Positions 17,272-26,082 of a stretch of DNA of 64,000 nucleotides are shown here, one piece after another. Position 1 is the first letter of the stretch, and every line of letters starts with the position of its first letter. Below the pieces are notes generated by a model, which was not told the DNA's origin, did no database searches, and saw nothing but the letters and a program-made list of their open reading frames with translations. Made by a program: the position numbers and the translations under genes. This stretch comes from JAHEFT01 sp963700705. GTDB lineage: Bacteria > Pseudomonadota > Gammaproteobacteria > Xanthomonadales > SZUA-36. Where the stretch lies: contig CAVOYQ010000018.1 in assembly GCA_963700705.1 (NCBI GenBank), positions 179,688 to 243,687 of the forward strand, read 5' to 3'.

Positions 17272-18377
17272 CTACTCCTTGGTGCCGGCCCGTTCCCGGC
17301 CCAGGCTGTGTTTCATCACTGCAATGATTTCATCCGGATGACTGTCATCGTTGATTATGGCTTTTCCGATGCCCGTTAACAGGATTAACCTGAGGCCCGA
17401 GGCGACCGCTTTCTTGTCCAGGTCCAGGGCGTCGCGCAAACCCTCCAGCGAGGATTCAGCCGGAATGGTAACAGGAAGTCCAAAGCGGGTGAGCAGTGCG
17501 GAAATCCTCCCGGTGGTTCCCTGGCTGCACAGTCCGCGAGACTCGCTGAGCCGGGCGGCGGTTACCATTCCTATCGCGACCGCTTCGCCATGAAGAAATT
17601 TTGAGTACCGTGTTTCGGCTTCCAGGGCATGTCCGAAACTGTGCCCGAAGTTCAACAGGGCGCGGACACCGGATTCCTTTTCATCCTCGGCAACTATTTC
17701 CGCCTTGTTCAATACCGACTGGTAAATCAGGTGCTCCAGTGCGGCCATTTTCCTGGTGTTGATATCGACAGCGTGCTCTTCAAGCCAGTGAAAAAACAAG
17801 GGGTCCCGAATGACGCCGTATTTCACGACTTCGGCCATGCCGGCGTTGAATTCCCTTGCCTCCAGGGAGTCAAGGGTGGCCGTGTCGATCACTACCGCCG
17901 CCGGCTGGTGAAATGCGCCGATGAGATTCTTGCCTTTCCGGTGGTTGATGGCTGGTCTTTCCTCCAACCGAGGCGTCCACTTGTGCGAGCAGGGTTGTCG
18001 GCGCCTGCAGAAACCGGATTCCACGCATGTAACACGCTGCAGCGAACCCGGTAATGTCTCCGACCACGCCACCGCCCAACGCGATGACCTGAGCGTCGCG
18101 TCTGGCCCCCATGCCGACCAGTTTGTCGAGAATTCCTGACCATGTTTCCGAGGTCTTGAACGGTTCGCCATCCGGGATGATGTGCACCTCGGGGTTCCGG
18201 TCGTTCAGTCCGGATTTCAGGGCGTCGAGGTACAGCGGGGCAACGACCTCGTTGCTGACGATCAGTGTTTTTCCTGCCCCAACGTGTCGTTGCCAAAGTG
18301 ACTGATCGCTCAGTAGTCCCTGTCCCAGGTAAACCGGATACGGCGTTGCTTGCGAGATCTATCTTGATGGTTTGCAT
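17272..18377 (-). CDS. aroB: 3-dehydroquinate synthase (two frameshifts)
   Basis: Converts DAHP to 3-dehydroquinate, second step of the shikimate pathway. Joined product about 367 aa. Segments in three frames give MQTIKIDLASNA, YPVYLGQGLLSDQSLW...VHIIPDGEPFKT...GGGVVGDITGFAA...DASVGGKT and AINHRKGKNLIGAFHQP...LNFGHSFGHALE. Removing one base near 18341 and one at 17953 restores a single frame. Cofactor and metal residues (GGGVVGD, the HxxGH-type GHSFGH) are all intact. The gene is essential for aromatic synthesis, so sequence error is more likely than inactivation. One base separates it from aroK, which is upstream in the same operon. Confidence 0.85.
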
Positions 18378-18378
18378 T

Positions 18379-18942
18379 TTATGACTCGATGTTTTCCGGT
18401 TCGTCAGGGCTCTCGCCATTCCAGTACGAAATTACCTTTTGGTAAAGCGCCTCGGCTGCGGATTCCAGGCCACGATTGCGTGATTGGAAAGTAATATCTG
18501 CCAGTTCTTCGTATAACGGATTCCGCTCCTTTGCCAGGCGGATCAATTTTTCTTTGCGATCGCCGGATTGTAACAGCGGGCGGGAGCGATCCCGGCTTAA
18601 TCGCTTTATTTGCTGGGAGATTGACGTCCGGAGGTAAATTACGGTCCCGGTGCTGCCCAGTAATTCCCGGTTTTCCGGGGCCAGAATGGTACCTCCGCCT
18701 GTAGCCACCACGACGTTTTTTCGGGCAGTGAGCTTTTTCAACATGGCGGTTTCCCTTTTACGGAACCCTTCCTCACCCTCAAGGTCGAAAATCAGGTTGA
18801 CGCTGGCGCCCGTCTGTTCCTGCAATTCGTGGTCATTATCCAGGAACTCCAGGTGCAGCTTCGTCGCCAGGCGCTGTCCAATGGTGGTTTTACCTGAGCC
18901 CATGGGACCGATCAGATAAATATTGGCAGGGGATTTATTCAC
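18379..18942 (-). CDS. aroK: Shikimate kinase
   Basis: 187 aa from GTG 18942 (an in-frame GTG at 18972 would add 10 residues lacking family similarity). Phosphorylates shikimate at O3 with ATP. P-loop GPMGSGKTTIG at about residues 12-22, DNDHELQEQTG (shikimate/Mg binding), FRKRE, GGGTIL and the lid Arg region RDRSRPLL. First gene of the aroK-aroB-hemE run, as in many gammaproteobacteria, where aroK-aroB also adjoin pil genes. Confidence 0.93.
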   Translation of the reverse strand: MNKSPANIYLIGPMGSGKTTIGQRLATKLHLEFLDNDHELQEQTGASVNLIFDLEGEEGFRKRETAMLKKLTARKNVVVATGGGTILAPENRELLGSTGTVIYLRTSISQQIKRLSRDRSRPLLQSGDRKEKLIRLAKERNPLYEELADITFQSRNRGLESAAEALYQKVISYWNGESPDEPENIES

Positions 18943-19023
18943 CTGGCCCCCTGCAGGCGTGCAACCGGACACGACTTTGGGTAAGATTGCCCGGACTCCG
19001 GACAGGTTCCTTGGCTTTTCCCT

Positions 19024-19536
19024 ATGATCCGTTTTTTTGTTTTGTTCACAGTGCTTCTGGTTGGACTTTTCACGCTGGAGATTCTACAGCCGGCGGAAAA
19101 GTACGTCATCCTGCCATTCACTTCTTTCATCGCGGACGTCAGTGTCTGGATCATCCAGTTGTTCGATGATAACGTCATGTCGATATCGAACGTGATCCGG
19201 GACAAGACAACGGGTTTTGGTGTTCGAATTGAGCGCGGTTGTAATGGCGTGGAAGCGGTGATCATTCTTTTTGCCGCCATTTTTTCCTTTCCAGCGCCTC
19301 TTAAAAACAAGGTGATTGGTTTCGTCATCGGTTTTTTTGCCATCCAGGGGCTCAACCTGGTCCGGATTGTCAGCCTTTTCTACCTGGGGCAGTGGAACCA
19401 GGTCGCTTTCGAGTGGTTTCATCTCTACCTGTGGCAGGCGCTGATCATCATGGATGCACTGGTTGTCTGGCTGATCTGGTTGCGCACTCTGCCACAGGCC
19501 AAGGCGCGCAGGCAGGCCAAGGCTGCCGGCAAGTAG
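19024..19536 (+). CDS. xrtH: Exosortase H
   Basis: 170 aa polytopic membrane protein of the exosortase/archaeosortase family, at least four helices. The catalytic triad is visible: Cys73 in ERGCNG, Arg114 in NLVRI and His133 in EWFHLYLWQ. The short single-domain length fits XrtH, which is thought to process proteins with C-terminal IPTL-type sorting signals. No such substrate and no companion membrane protein is seen in this window. The stop overlaps the pdxH start by one base. Divergent from aroK. Confidence 0.85.
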   Translation: MIRFFVLFTVLLVGLFTLEILQPAEKYVILPFTSFIADVSVWIIQLFDDNVMSISNVIRDKTTGFGVRIERGCNGVEAVIILFAAIFSFPAPLKNKVIGFVIGFFAIQGLNLVRIVSLFYLGQWNQVAFEWFHLYLWQALIIMDALVVWLIWLRTLPQAKARRQAKAAGK

Positions 19537-20141
19537 TGTTGACAGGCCCTAGTCCGTTGAGTCTTTCAACCGAGATCATTGACGAATTCAACAGGGTATT
19601 CAAACAGGCCAGGGTGTGTGGTGAACAGGAACCCACGGCAATGGTCCTTGCGACCAGTGATGGCCATGGCCTGGTGACGTCGCGCACCGTATTGTTGAAA
19701 GCGCTCGACCCGGACGGATTCGTATTCTTCACCAATACCAGCAGCAAAAAAGGCCGGCAACTGGTGGCCTGTCCCCGTGCGGCAGCCACGTTTCTGTGGA
19801 AAGCGAGTGGTGTCCAGGTGCAACTGGTCGGTACCGTCTCACGGGTCACCGATGAAGCTGCGGACGCCTACTTTGCGACGCGTGAACGCGGCAGCCAGAT
19901 CGGTGCCTGGGCTTCCCGTCAGTCCGAACCCCTGGATAGTCGCGAGACCCTGCTTCAGCGCGTGAAGGAGCTGGAGCAGCAATACGAAGGGTGTGAAGTT
20001 CCGCGCCCCCCGTACTGGACGGGCTTTGTTTTGAGTCCCGAAAGCGTCGAGTTCTGGACCCAGAGGGAATTCAGGCTCCACGACCGGTTTCTTTATTCCC
20101 TGCACGACGGCGTGTGGTCCAAACAGAGATTGAATCCCTGA
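19536..20141 (+). CDS. pdxH: Pyridoxamine/pyridoxine 5'-phosphate oxidase
   Basis: 201 aa from GTG 19536, which shares a base with the xrtH stop (TAGTG). FMN-dependent oxidation of PNP/PMP to PLP. Signatures: TAMVLATSDGHGLVTSRTVLLK, GFVFFTNTSSKKGRQL, AATFLWKASGVQVQLVG, ASRQS and the C-terminal PPYWTGFVLSPESVEFW...RLHDRFLY. The frame is open upstream inside xrtH, but that region is not pdxH-like. It overlaps yjbQ by 28 bp, so the three genes look like one transcript. Confidence 0.93.
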   Translation: MLTGPSPLSLSTEIIDEFNRVFKQARVCGEQEPTAMVLATSDGHGLVTSRTVLLKALDPDGFVFFTNTSSKKGRQLVACPRAAATFLWKASGVQVQLVGTVSRVTDEAADAYFATRERGSQIGAWASRQSEPLDSRETLLQRVKELEQQYEGCEVPRPPYWTGFVLSPESVEFWTQREFRLHDRFLYSLHDGVWSKQRLNP

Positions 20142-20557
20142 TCCATTCGATAGAAATAGCGACTCCCGGCCGGGGGTTCCAGGAAATTACCGCGCAATTG
20201 CAGTCATACGTGCGCGCAAGCGGCGTAGAGGATGGCCTTTGTCACGCTTTCCTGCGCCATACCAGCGCTTCATTGCTGATCACCGAAAATGCGGACAGCG
20301 ACGTCCGGCGTGACCTGGAAAATTTCATGTGCCGTTTGGCGCCGGATGGTGATCCCGCCTGGTCCCACAGCATGGAAGGCCCGGATGACATGCCGGCCCA
20401 TATTCGCTCTGTGCTGACCTGCTCGGAACTTGGCCTTCCTGTCCGGAAAGGGCGCCTGGCGCTTGGCACCTGGCAGGGTGTTTTCCTTTGGGAACACCGC
20501 AAACGGCCCCACCGCCGCCTCATCGACATCACGATTATCGGCGTTCACTCCGTATAG
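20114..20557 (+). CDS. yjbQ: YjbQ/UPF0047 family protein
   Basis: 147 aa from a GTG 28 bp inside pdxH. Family members form trimers with a conserved metal-like His/Glu site and can show weak thiamine phosphate synthase activity; the true role is unknown. Signatures: FLRHTSASLLITENADSDVRRDLE, the central WSHSMEGPDDMPAHIRS and LALGTWQGVFLWEHR near the end. The 3' end overlaps the convergent DUF4426 gene by 13 bp. Confidence 0.88.
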   Translation: MVQTEIESLIHSIEIATPGRGFQEITAQLQSYVRASGVEDGLCHAFLRHTSASLLITENADSDVRRDLENFMCRLAPDGDPAWSHSMEGPDDMPAHIRSVLTCSELGLPVRKGRLALGTWQGVFLWEHRKRPHRRLIDITIIGVHSV

Positions 20558-20991
20558 AATTGCTGCTCGAATTTCACCACCAGCGGATCGCTTTGACCTT
20601 CAATGGTTACCTTGATGTTAAACCGGTAAGTTTCCAGGTTGTGTACCGGAAACTCGCCCAGGTAATAGATTGCGCCCTCGGGGTCATTGGCCCTGCGAAT
20701 TTCAATCTCGCGGGTCTGTCCGGTCAGGTTTGTCGCGGTTGCCGTGACCGTAGCGGCAACCGGCGTGCCCGGTGAGCCCATGACTTTTTTCAATACGGTC
20801 ACATTGAGCAGGGCCCGGCTGGAAGACCTCTGAATACCGTAACCCTGGGCTACCTGGGGAGGAATCAGGTTGGTATTGAGCGCATTGTAGTGGACGACGT
20901 ATTCGCCGAAGTCCTGGGATTGTTGTGCTTCACCAGCTATTGAGAAAGACAGGGCTCCAAGCAATAGCAGTGCGGTCAAGAACTGTTTCAT
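20545..20991 (-). CDS. DUF4426 periplasmic protein
   Basis: 148 aa. A signal peptide (about 1-22, cleavage near AGEAQQ) is followed by a beta-sandwich domain with FGEYVVHYNALNT, ALLNVTVLKK and YYLGEFPVHNLETYRFNIKV, characteristic of DUF4426. Function unknown. In gammaproteobacteria this gene commonly follows yggT-proC-yggS next to pilT, exactly as here, so it probably belongs to the same minus-strand operon. Confidence 0.8.
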   Translation of the reverse strand: MKQFLTALLLLGALSFSIAGEAQQSQDFGEYVVHYNALNTNLIPPQVAQGYGIQRSSSRALLNVTVLKKVMGSPGTPVAATVTATATNLTGQTREIEIRRANDPEGAIYYLGEFPVHNLETYRFNIKVTIEGQSDPLVVKFEQQFYTE

Positions 20992-21024
20992 GGGGTTGAT
21001 TCCTCTTTTCCGGCGTAAACGGAT

Positions 21025-21567
21025 TTACCATCCTATCAGAAGAAGCAGAAAACGTATTGCAATCAAGGCGAAAAGGGGTGAAAGATCTATCCCTGCGATC
21101 GGCGGAATGAATTTTCTGAAAGGCGCAAGGACGGGTTCCGTCAATTGGTAAACAAGGGTGATTGCGGGGTGACGGGCCCGGCCGCCGATCCAGCTGAGAA
21201 CGGCGGAAGCGATGATCAGGAACAGATAGGTCATTAACAGGGTTGCGGCCAGTTTCATGATGCTGAAAAGGATGATTTGTTCAAAATTCAGCGGAGAGGA
21301 ACTGATCCTGCTTGCAATCCAGACACTGAAAACTTCAAGCCCCATGATGACCACGACAGAGGCAGTGTCCAGCCTTCGTATGGATGGTATCACCCGTCGC
21401 AAGGGAACAATGACGGGATTGGTGACCTTGACCAGGAACTGGCATACCGGATTGTAAAAGTCTGCGCGCACCCATTGCAGCAACAGGCGAAGCAGAACCG
21501 CGGTGATGTACAGGTCGATCAGGGTGCCCACCAGGTAGGAAATCGCATTCGTCCCCGAACCGCTCAT
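21025..21567 (-). CDS. yggT: YggT family membrane protein
   Basis: 180 aa with two copies of the YGGT membrane unit: an N-terminal pair of helices (YLVGTLIDLYITAVLLRLLLQ, then NPVCQFLVKVTNPVIVPLRR) and a C-terminal repeat (LISYLFLIIASAVLSWI-like, then PAITLVYQLTEPVLAPFRKF). Integral inner-membrane protein linked to osmotic tolerance or division-site functions in other bacteria; role not established. Its start overlaps the proC stop by 4 bp. Confidence 0.88.
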   Translation of the reverse strand: MSGSGTNAISYLVGTLIDLYITAVLLRLLLQWVRADFYNPVCQFLVKVTNPVIVPLRRVIPSIRRLDTASVVVIMGLEVFSVWIASRISSSPLNFEQIILFSIMKLAATLLMTYLFLIIASAVLSWIGGRARHPAITLVYQLTEPVLAPFRKFIPPIAGIDLSPLFALIAIRFLLLLIGW

Positions 21568-22367
21568 TTCAGCGCCAATTCCCTGCTGCGGTCCCTGGCC
21601 GCTTCAGCGGCCCTGAAAACCAGTTCCCTGAAATTACCGTTTTCCATGATGACCATCGCGGCCTGGGTCGTTCCGCCGGGTGAAGTGACGCGCTGGCGGA
21701 GTTCCGCAGCTTCACCCGGGCTGCTGGCCAGCATGGCGCCGGCGCCGAAACAGGTCATCGACGCCAGGCGGTCGGCCGTTTCGGCCGGTAAACCGAAGGC
21801 TTCCGCCGCCGCCGCCAACGCCTCTGTCAGCAGGAAATAATAGGCTGGCCCGGTGCCCGAGATCGCTGTTACAGCGTCCATCAGTCCCTCATCATCCAGC
21901 CAAACCAATTCGCCGGCAGCGGACAGAATTTCTTCGGCCTGTTCCCGTTGTAATTTGCTGCAGTGGCGGCCTGCAACGACCCCCGTAATGCCATGTCCGA
22001 TCAGCGCAGGGGTATTGGGCATGGAGCGGATCACTGCCTGGTCTTCGCCGAGTTGCTCACTGATGCTGGCCATGGTGATGCCGGCGGCAATGGACAGCAC
22101 CAACTGCTCCGGCCTGGTTTTACCCCTGAGGCCCGCGAGCACCTGTGGCATGTTTTGCGGCTTCACCGCGAGGACGATCACGTTGGCGCCGTCTATCGCC
22201 GGCCCTGCATCGGTGTGGGTTGCCACGCCGAACGTCTTTTCGAGATGAGCCCTGGCTTTTTCGTTGGGATCACACACCCGTATTTCCAGGTGTGCCCGGG
22301 GCGGATTGGCCAGGCCGCTGATCAGGGCGGTCGCCATGTTCCCGCCGCCAATAAAGGTTATTAACAT
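21564..22367 (-). CDS. proC: Pyrroline-5-carboxylate reductase
   Basis: 267 aa. NAD(P)H-dependent last step of proline synthesis. The Rossmann motif ITFIGGGNMATALISGL is at the N-terminus. It is followed by VILAVKPQNMPQVL, SIAAGI, RSMPNTPALIGHGITG and the C-terminal signature LRQRVTSPGGTTQAAMVIME. It sits between yggS and yggT in the classic yggS-proC-yggT order and overlaps yggT by ATGA. Confidence 0.95.
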   Translation of the reverse strand: MLITFIGGGNMATALISGLANPPRAHLEIRVCDPNEKARAHLEKTFGVATHTDAGPAIDGANVIVLAVKPQNMPQVLAGLRGKTRPEQLVLSIAAGITMASISEQLGEDQAVIRSMPNTPALIGHGITGVVAGRHCSKLQREQAEEILSAAGELVWLDDEGLMDAVTAISGTGPAYYFLLTEALAAAAEAFGLPAETADRLASMTCFGAGAMLASSPGEAAELRQRVTSPGGTTQAAMVIMENGNFRELVFRAAEAARDRSRELALK

Positions 22368-22390
22368 GTGATTCGGGTGCCTCTCTTGTT

Positions 22391-23090
22391 TCAGTCGGTG
22401 CCGCTGTCCGGCCTCGGACCAAACAGGTCAGTGCCTATCCGGACCATGGTGCTCCCATGCATTATGGCGGCTTCGAGGTCCGCCGACATCCCCATCGACA
22501 AAGTATCCAGTTCAACTCCACTATCGATAAGCCCCTGGAACAGCGTATTCATCCGGGCGTAGCTTCCGGATGGGTCGTGCTGCCCGGATGCCGGCCTTCG
22601 GAATGGCCATCAGGCCGCGCAGACGAAGCCTGTCCAGGGAGAGTGCGGCATCGACCAGTTCACGGACCTGTTCCGGCAATACGCCGGCTTTTTGTGGTTC
22701 ACGGTCGATATTGACCTGGATGCAGACATTGAGGGCCGGAAGGTTTGCCGGTCTTTGATTCGATAAACGCTGCAGTATTTTGACCCGGTCGACGCTCTGA
22801 ACCCACTGGAAATTCTGCGCGACTTCCCGGGTTTTATTCGACTGCAAGGGGCCAATGAAGTGCCAGAGTATTTCCCGGCTGCTGAAATACTCAATTTTTG
22901 TCAGCGCTTCCTGGACATAATTTTCGCCAAATGCAAGCTGGCCCAATCGATTCAGCGCCTCGATCCGCTCTACCGGATGCTTCTTGCTGACAGCCAAAAT
23001 CGTGATCCCGGACGGCTCCCGGCCAGCCCGGTCACAGGCACGGGCGACTCGTGCACGGATATTGTCAAGATTTACTTTTAAGTTATTCAT
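22391..23090 (-). CDS. yggS: PLP homeostasis protein YggS/PLPBP (one frameshift)
   Basis: About 232 aa after correction. A cytoplasmic PLP-binding protein of alanine-racemase fold that buffers pyridoxal phosphate. Frame 1 gives ILAVSKKHPVERIEAL (PLP Lys), FGENYVQEAL, WHFIGPLQSNKTREV, VNIDREPQKAG and LRGLMAIPKAG. A second frame supplies MNTLFQGLIDSGVELDTLSM and GSTMVRIGTDLFGPR. Removing one base near 22586 joins them and ends at 22391. Divergent from pilT, upstream of proC. Confidence 0.87.
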
Positions 23091-23215
23091 CTTGCAGGAA
23101 GTCAAGGCTTGATCTATGGTTAGGTCTGGCGTGTATAAGTCATGGAATCGAAACATGTAACCTGGTGCTGAAACTGTTGCATTGTAACGCCACCGGGTAG
23201 TTTCAAGGAGAGAAT

Positions 23216-24253
23216 ATGGATATTGCTGAACTGCTTGCCTTTGCGGTGAAGAACAATGCGTCGGATCTGCACTTGTCTTCCGGGCTTCCGCCCATGATTC
23301 GTGTAGATGGCGATATTCGGCGGCTGACTTTGCCTGCGCTGGATACAGCCCAGCTCCAGGAATTGATTTACAGCACCATGAGCGATAAGCACCGGCGCGA
23401 CTTCGAGGCAAATCTCGAAGTTGATTATTCCTATGCCGTGCAGGGCCTGGCCCGGTTCCGTGTCAATTGTTTCCACCATGACCGGGGTGTGGGTGGCGCC
23501 TTCAGAACCATTCCGGACACGGTTTGGACACTCGAAGATGTCGGGGCACCGCCGATTTTCAGGGATATCATTGACGCCCCGCGCGGCCTGATCCTGATGA
23601 CCGGCCCTACGGGCTCCGGTAAATCAACCACGCTCGCTGCCATGATCGACCATCTGAATAACCAGGTCGAGGGGCATGTGCTGACCATTGAAGACCCGAT
23701 TGAGTTTGTTCACCGCAGCAAGAAATGCGTGATCAATCAGCGGGAAATACATCGTGATACGCATGGGTTCAACCAGGCTTTGCGCGCGGCCTTGCGTGAA
23801 GACCCGGATATCATCCTGGTCGGCGAAATGCGTGATATTGAAACCATCCGCCTGGCCTTGACGGCCGCGGAAACCGGTCACCTGGTATTCTCCACGCTCC
23901 ATACCAGTTCTGCGCCCAAGACCATAGACCGCATCATCGACGTATTCCCGGCCGGCGAGAAATCCATGGTGAGGTCGATGCTCTCCGAGTCGCTTCGGGC
24001 CGTCATCACGCAAACGCTCCTGAAACGAATAGGGGGAGGGCGTGTCGCCGCCTGGGAGATCATGGTCGCCACACCGGCTATCCGGAACCTGATACGGGAG
24101 GACAAGGTCGCCCAGATGTACTCATCCATCCAGACCGGACAGAACGTCGGCATGCAGACGCTTGACCAGGCGCTTGAAGCCCTGGTTTCCCGGGGCATCA
24201 TCAACAAGCTGGAAGCTGCCCGACGGGCAGTGGACAAGAAGATGTTCCAGTAG
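23216..24253 (+). CDS. pilT: Type IV pilus retraction ATPase PilT
   Basis: 345 aa, standard length. Hexameric cytoplasmic ATPase that depolymerises pili for twitching. Begins MDIAELLAFAVKNNASDLHLSSG. Walker A GPTGSGKST (about 129-137), Asp-box EDPIEFVH, Walker B IILVGEMRD, His-box TGHLVFSTLHT and the conserved AIRNLIRE near the end. Start ATG follows AAGGAGAG. PilU lies 11 bp downstream. Confidence 0.96.
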   Translation: MDIAELLAFAVKNNASDLHLSSGLPPMIRVDGDIRRLTLPALDTAQLQELIYSTMSDKHRRDFEANLEVDYSYAVQGLARFRVNCFHHDRGVGGAFRTIPDTVWTLEDVGAPPIFRDIIDAPRGLILMTGPTGSGKSTTLAAMIDHLNNQVEGHVLTIEDPIEFVHRSKKCVINQREIHRDTHGFNQALRAALREDPDIILVGEMRDIETIRLALTAAETGHLVFSTLHTSSAPKTIDRIIDVFPAGEKSMVRSMLSESLRAVITQTLLKRIGGGRVAAWEIMVATPAIRNLIREDKVAQMYSSIQTGQNVGMQTLDQALEALVSRGIINKLEAARRAVDKKMFQ

Positions 24254-24264
24254 GAGGCAGAAAG

Positions 24265-25392
24265 ATGAAGGTAATTGACAGCTGGTTGAAGCAACTTCAT
24301 GACGAAGTCGGATCCGATCTGTTCGTAACGGTTGACGCTCCGCCCTGCATCAAGGTCCATGGCAAAATCAAGCCGATCTCAACGGATCTGCTGACTGCAG
24401 ACAAGACCCGGGAAATCGTGCTCAGTCTCATGGCTGAACGCCAGAAAGAAGAATTCCGGAACACCCAGGAACTGCAATTTGCCTATTCCCTGGGCCCGGA
24501 TGTCAGGTACAGGGTCAGCGCCTTTGTCCAGCAGGGCATGACCGGCATGGTGTGCCGCCGCATTGAAACGCGAATACCGAATTTCGAAGAACTGGGTTGC
24601 CCGGATGCGATGGCCGAACTGGCGCTGGAAAAGCGTGGAATCATTCTGTTTGTCGGCGCGACCGGTACGGGTAAATCAACGTCCATGGCGGCCATGGTTG
24701 GATATCGCAACCAGCGTATGACCGGGCACATCATTACGATTGAAGACCCGATCGAGTACGTTCACCGGCACGGAAAAAGCCTGGTGACCCAGCGCGAGGT
24801 GGGAATCGACACGGAATCGTTCGAGGTCGCCCTGCGGAACACTTTGAGGCAGGCGCCCGACGTCATCCTGATCGGCGAAGTGCGCACCCGTGAAACGATG
24901 GAGCATGCCATCACCTTTTCCGAAACCGGTCACCTCGTGCTGGCTACCCTGCACGCGAACAATGCCAACCAGGCGATGGATCGAATACTGCATTTCTTCC
25001 CTGAAGAGCATCGTGAGCAAGTGCTGCTCGACCTTTCATTCAACCTCAAGGCAACAATTGCCCAACAGCTGATTCCGTCCGTGGATGGTTCACGCCGCTG
25101 GGCCGCTTTTGAAGTGTTGCTGGCGACACCGCTGGTCAAGGACCTCATTCGCAAGGGTGAAATTGACGAGTTGAAACTCGTTATGCGGGACTCCGGGCAT
25201 CATGGCATGATCACGTTCGACCAGTGCATGTTCAATATGTACAAGGAAGGCAAGATTTCCTACGATGACGCCTTGCGGCACGCTGACTCCGCAAACGAAG
25301 TCCGGTTGATGATCAAACTGGACGAAGGTGGCGACATGGAGTCATTGTCCAAGGGCCTGGAAGGTGTCGAAGTGCTTGGGGACAGATTCTGA
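24265..25392 (+). CDS. pilU: PilT-dependent retraction accessory ATPase PilU
   Basis: 375 aa. PilT paralogue that assists pilus retraction. Walker A GATGTGKST (about 133), EDPIEYVHRHGKS, Walker B VILIGEVRT and the His-box TGHLVLATLHANNANQA. The sequence is distinct from pilT, and the longer C-terminus beyond the ATPase core is typical of PilU. RBS GGAGGC precedes ATG. The response-regulator gene starts 3 bp after the stop, so pilTU may share a transcript with the two-component system. Confidence 0.94.
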   Translation: MKVIDSWLKQLHDEVGSDLFVTVDAPPCIKVHGKIKPISTDLLTADKTREIVLSLMAERQKEEFRNTQELQFAYSLGPDVRYRVSAFVQQGMTGMVCRRIETRIPNFEELGCPDAMAELALEKRGIILFVGATGTGKSTSMAAMVGYRNQRMTGHIITIEDPIEYVHRHGKSLVTQREVGIDTESFEVALRNTLRQAPDVILIGEVRTRETMEHAITFSETGHLVLATLHANNANQAMDRILHFFPEEHREQVLLDLSFNLKATIAQQLIPSVDGSRRWAAFEVLLATPLVKDLIRKGEIDELKLVMRDSGHHGMITFDQCMFNMYKEGKISYDDALRHADSANEVRLMIKLDEGGDMESLSKGLEGVEVLGDRF

Positions 25393-25395
25393 TCG

Positions 25396-26082
25396 ATGCG
25401 CATCCTCATCATTGAAGACAATCCGGATATCGCGGCAAACCTGGGCGATTACCTGGAAGATCACGGCCACACGGTCGATTTTGCCGGAGACGGTATCACC
25501 GGGTTGCACCTGGCTGTAGTCAATGAATTCGACGCGATTGTCCTGGACCTGGCGCTGCCCGGAATGGACGGGTTGGAAGTTTGCCGCAAGCTGCGGGCTG
25601 ATGCCGGTAAGGACACACCGGTATTGATGCTGACGGCCCGTGACCGCTTGGAAGACAAACTGGCGGGATTTGAAACCGGCGCTGACGATTACCTGGTCAA
25701 GCCGTTTGAACTACAGGAGGTCGCGGCTCGTCTCAAGGTACTCGCGGGACGCGGCCGGCGCTGGAACCGCAGGGAACTGAGCGTCGGTGATCTCAAATAC
25801 AATCTCGACACGCTGAACGTCAGCCGGGGAGAGCAGGAAATCTACCTTAACCCGATTGGACTGAAGCTACTGCATTGCCTGATGGAGGCTTCTCCAAACG
25901 TGGTTTCCCGGGCTGAGCTCGAGATGGAGGTGTGGGGTGAAGAGATGCCCGACAGCGACAGCCTCCGGGTCCATATCCACTCTTTGCGCAGTGCAATTGA
26001 CAAGCCATTCGGCAGTAACATGATTCAGACTCGACACGGAATCGGTTACCGCCTGGTGGAGCCGGATGCAGTATCGTCGTAG
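25396..26082 (+). CDS. OmpR/PhoB-family response regulator
   Basis: 228 aa. Receiver domain (1-118) with acidic pocket Glu7/Asp8, phosphoacceptor Asp51 (IVLDLALPGMDG), Thr near MLTAR and Lys in LVKPFE. Winged-helix output domain (about 128-222) with the typical SLRVHIHSLRSAID and IGYRLVEP end. It overlaps the sensor kinase gene by 17 bp and follows pilU with a 3-bp gap. Position suggests control of pilus-linked functions, but this is inference; the target is unknown. Confidence 0.9.
   Translation: MRILIIEDNPDIAANLGDYLEDHGHTVDFAGDGITGLHLAVVNEFDAIVLDLALPGMDGLEVCRKLRADAGKDTPVLMLTARDRLEDKLAGFETGADDYLVKPFELQEVAARLKVLAGRGRRWNRRELSVGDLKYNLDTLNVSRGEQEIYLNPIGLKLLHCLMEASPNVVSRAELEMEVWGEEMPDSDSLRVHIHSLRSAIDKPFGSNMIQTRHGIGYRLVEPDAVSS

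Noticed and set aside
17272..18377. aroB as a true pseudogene
   Set aside because: Outside the two extra bases all motifs and reading frames are intact, which does not look like decay, and aroB is needed for aromatic amino acids.
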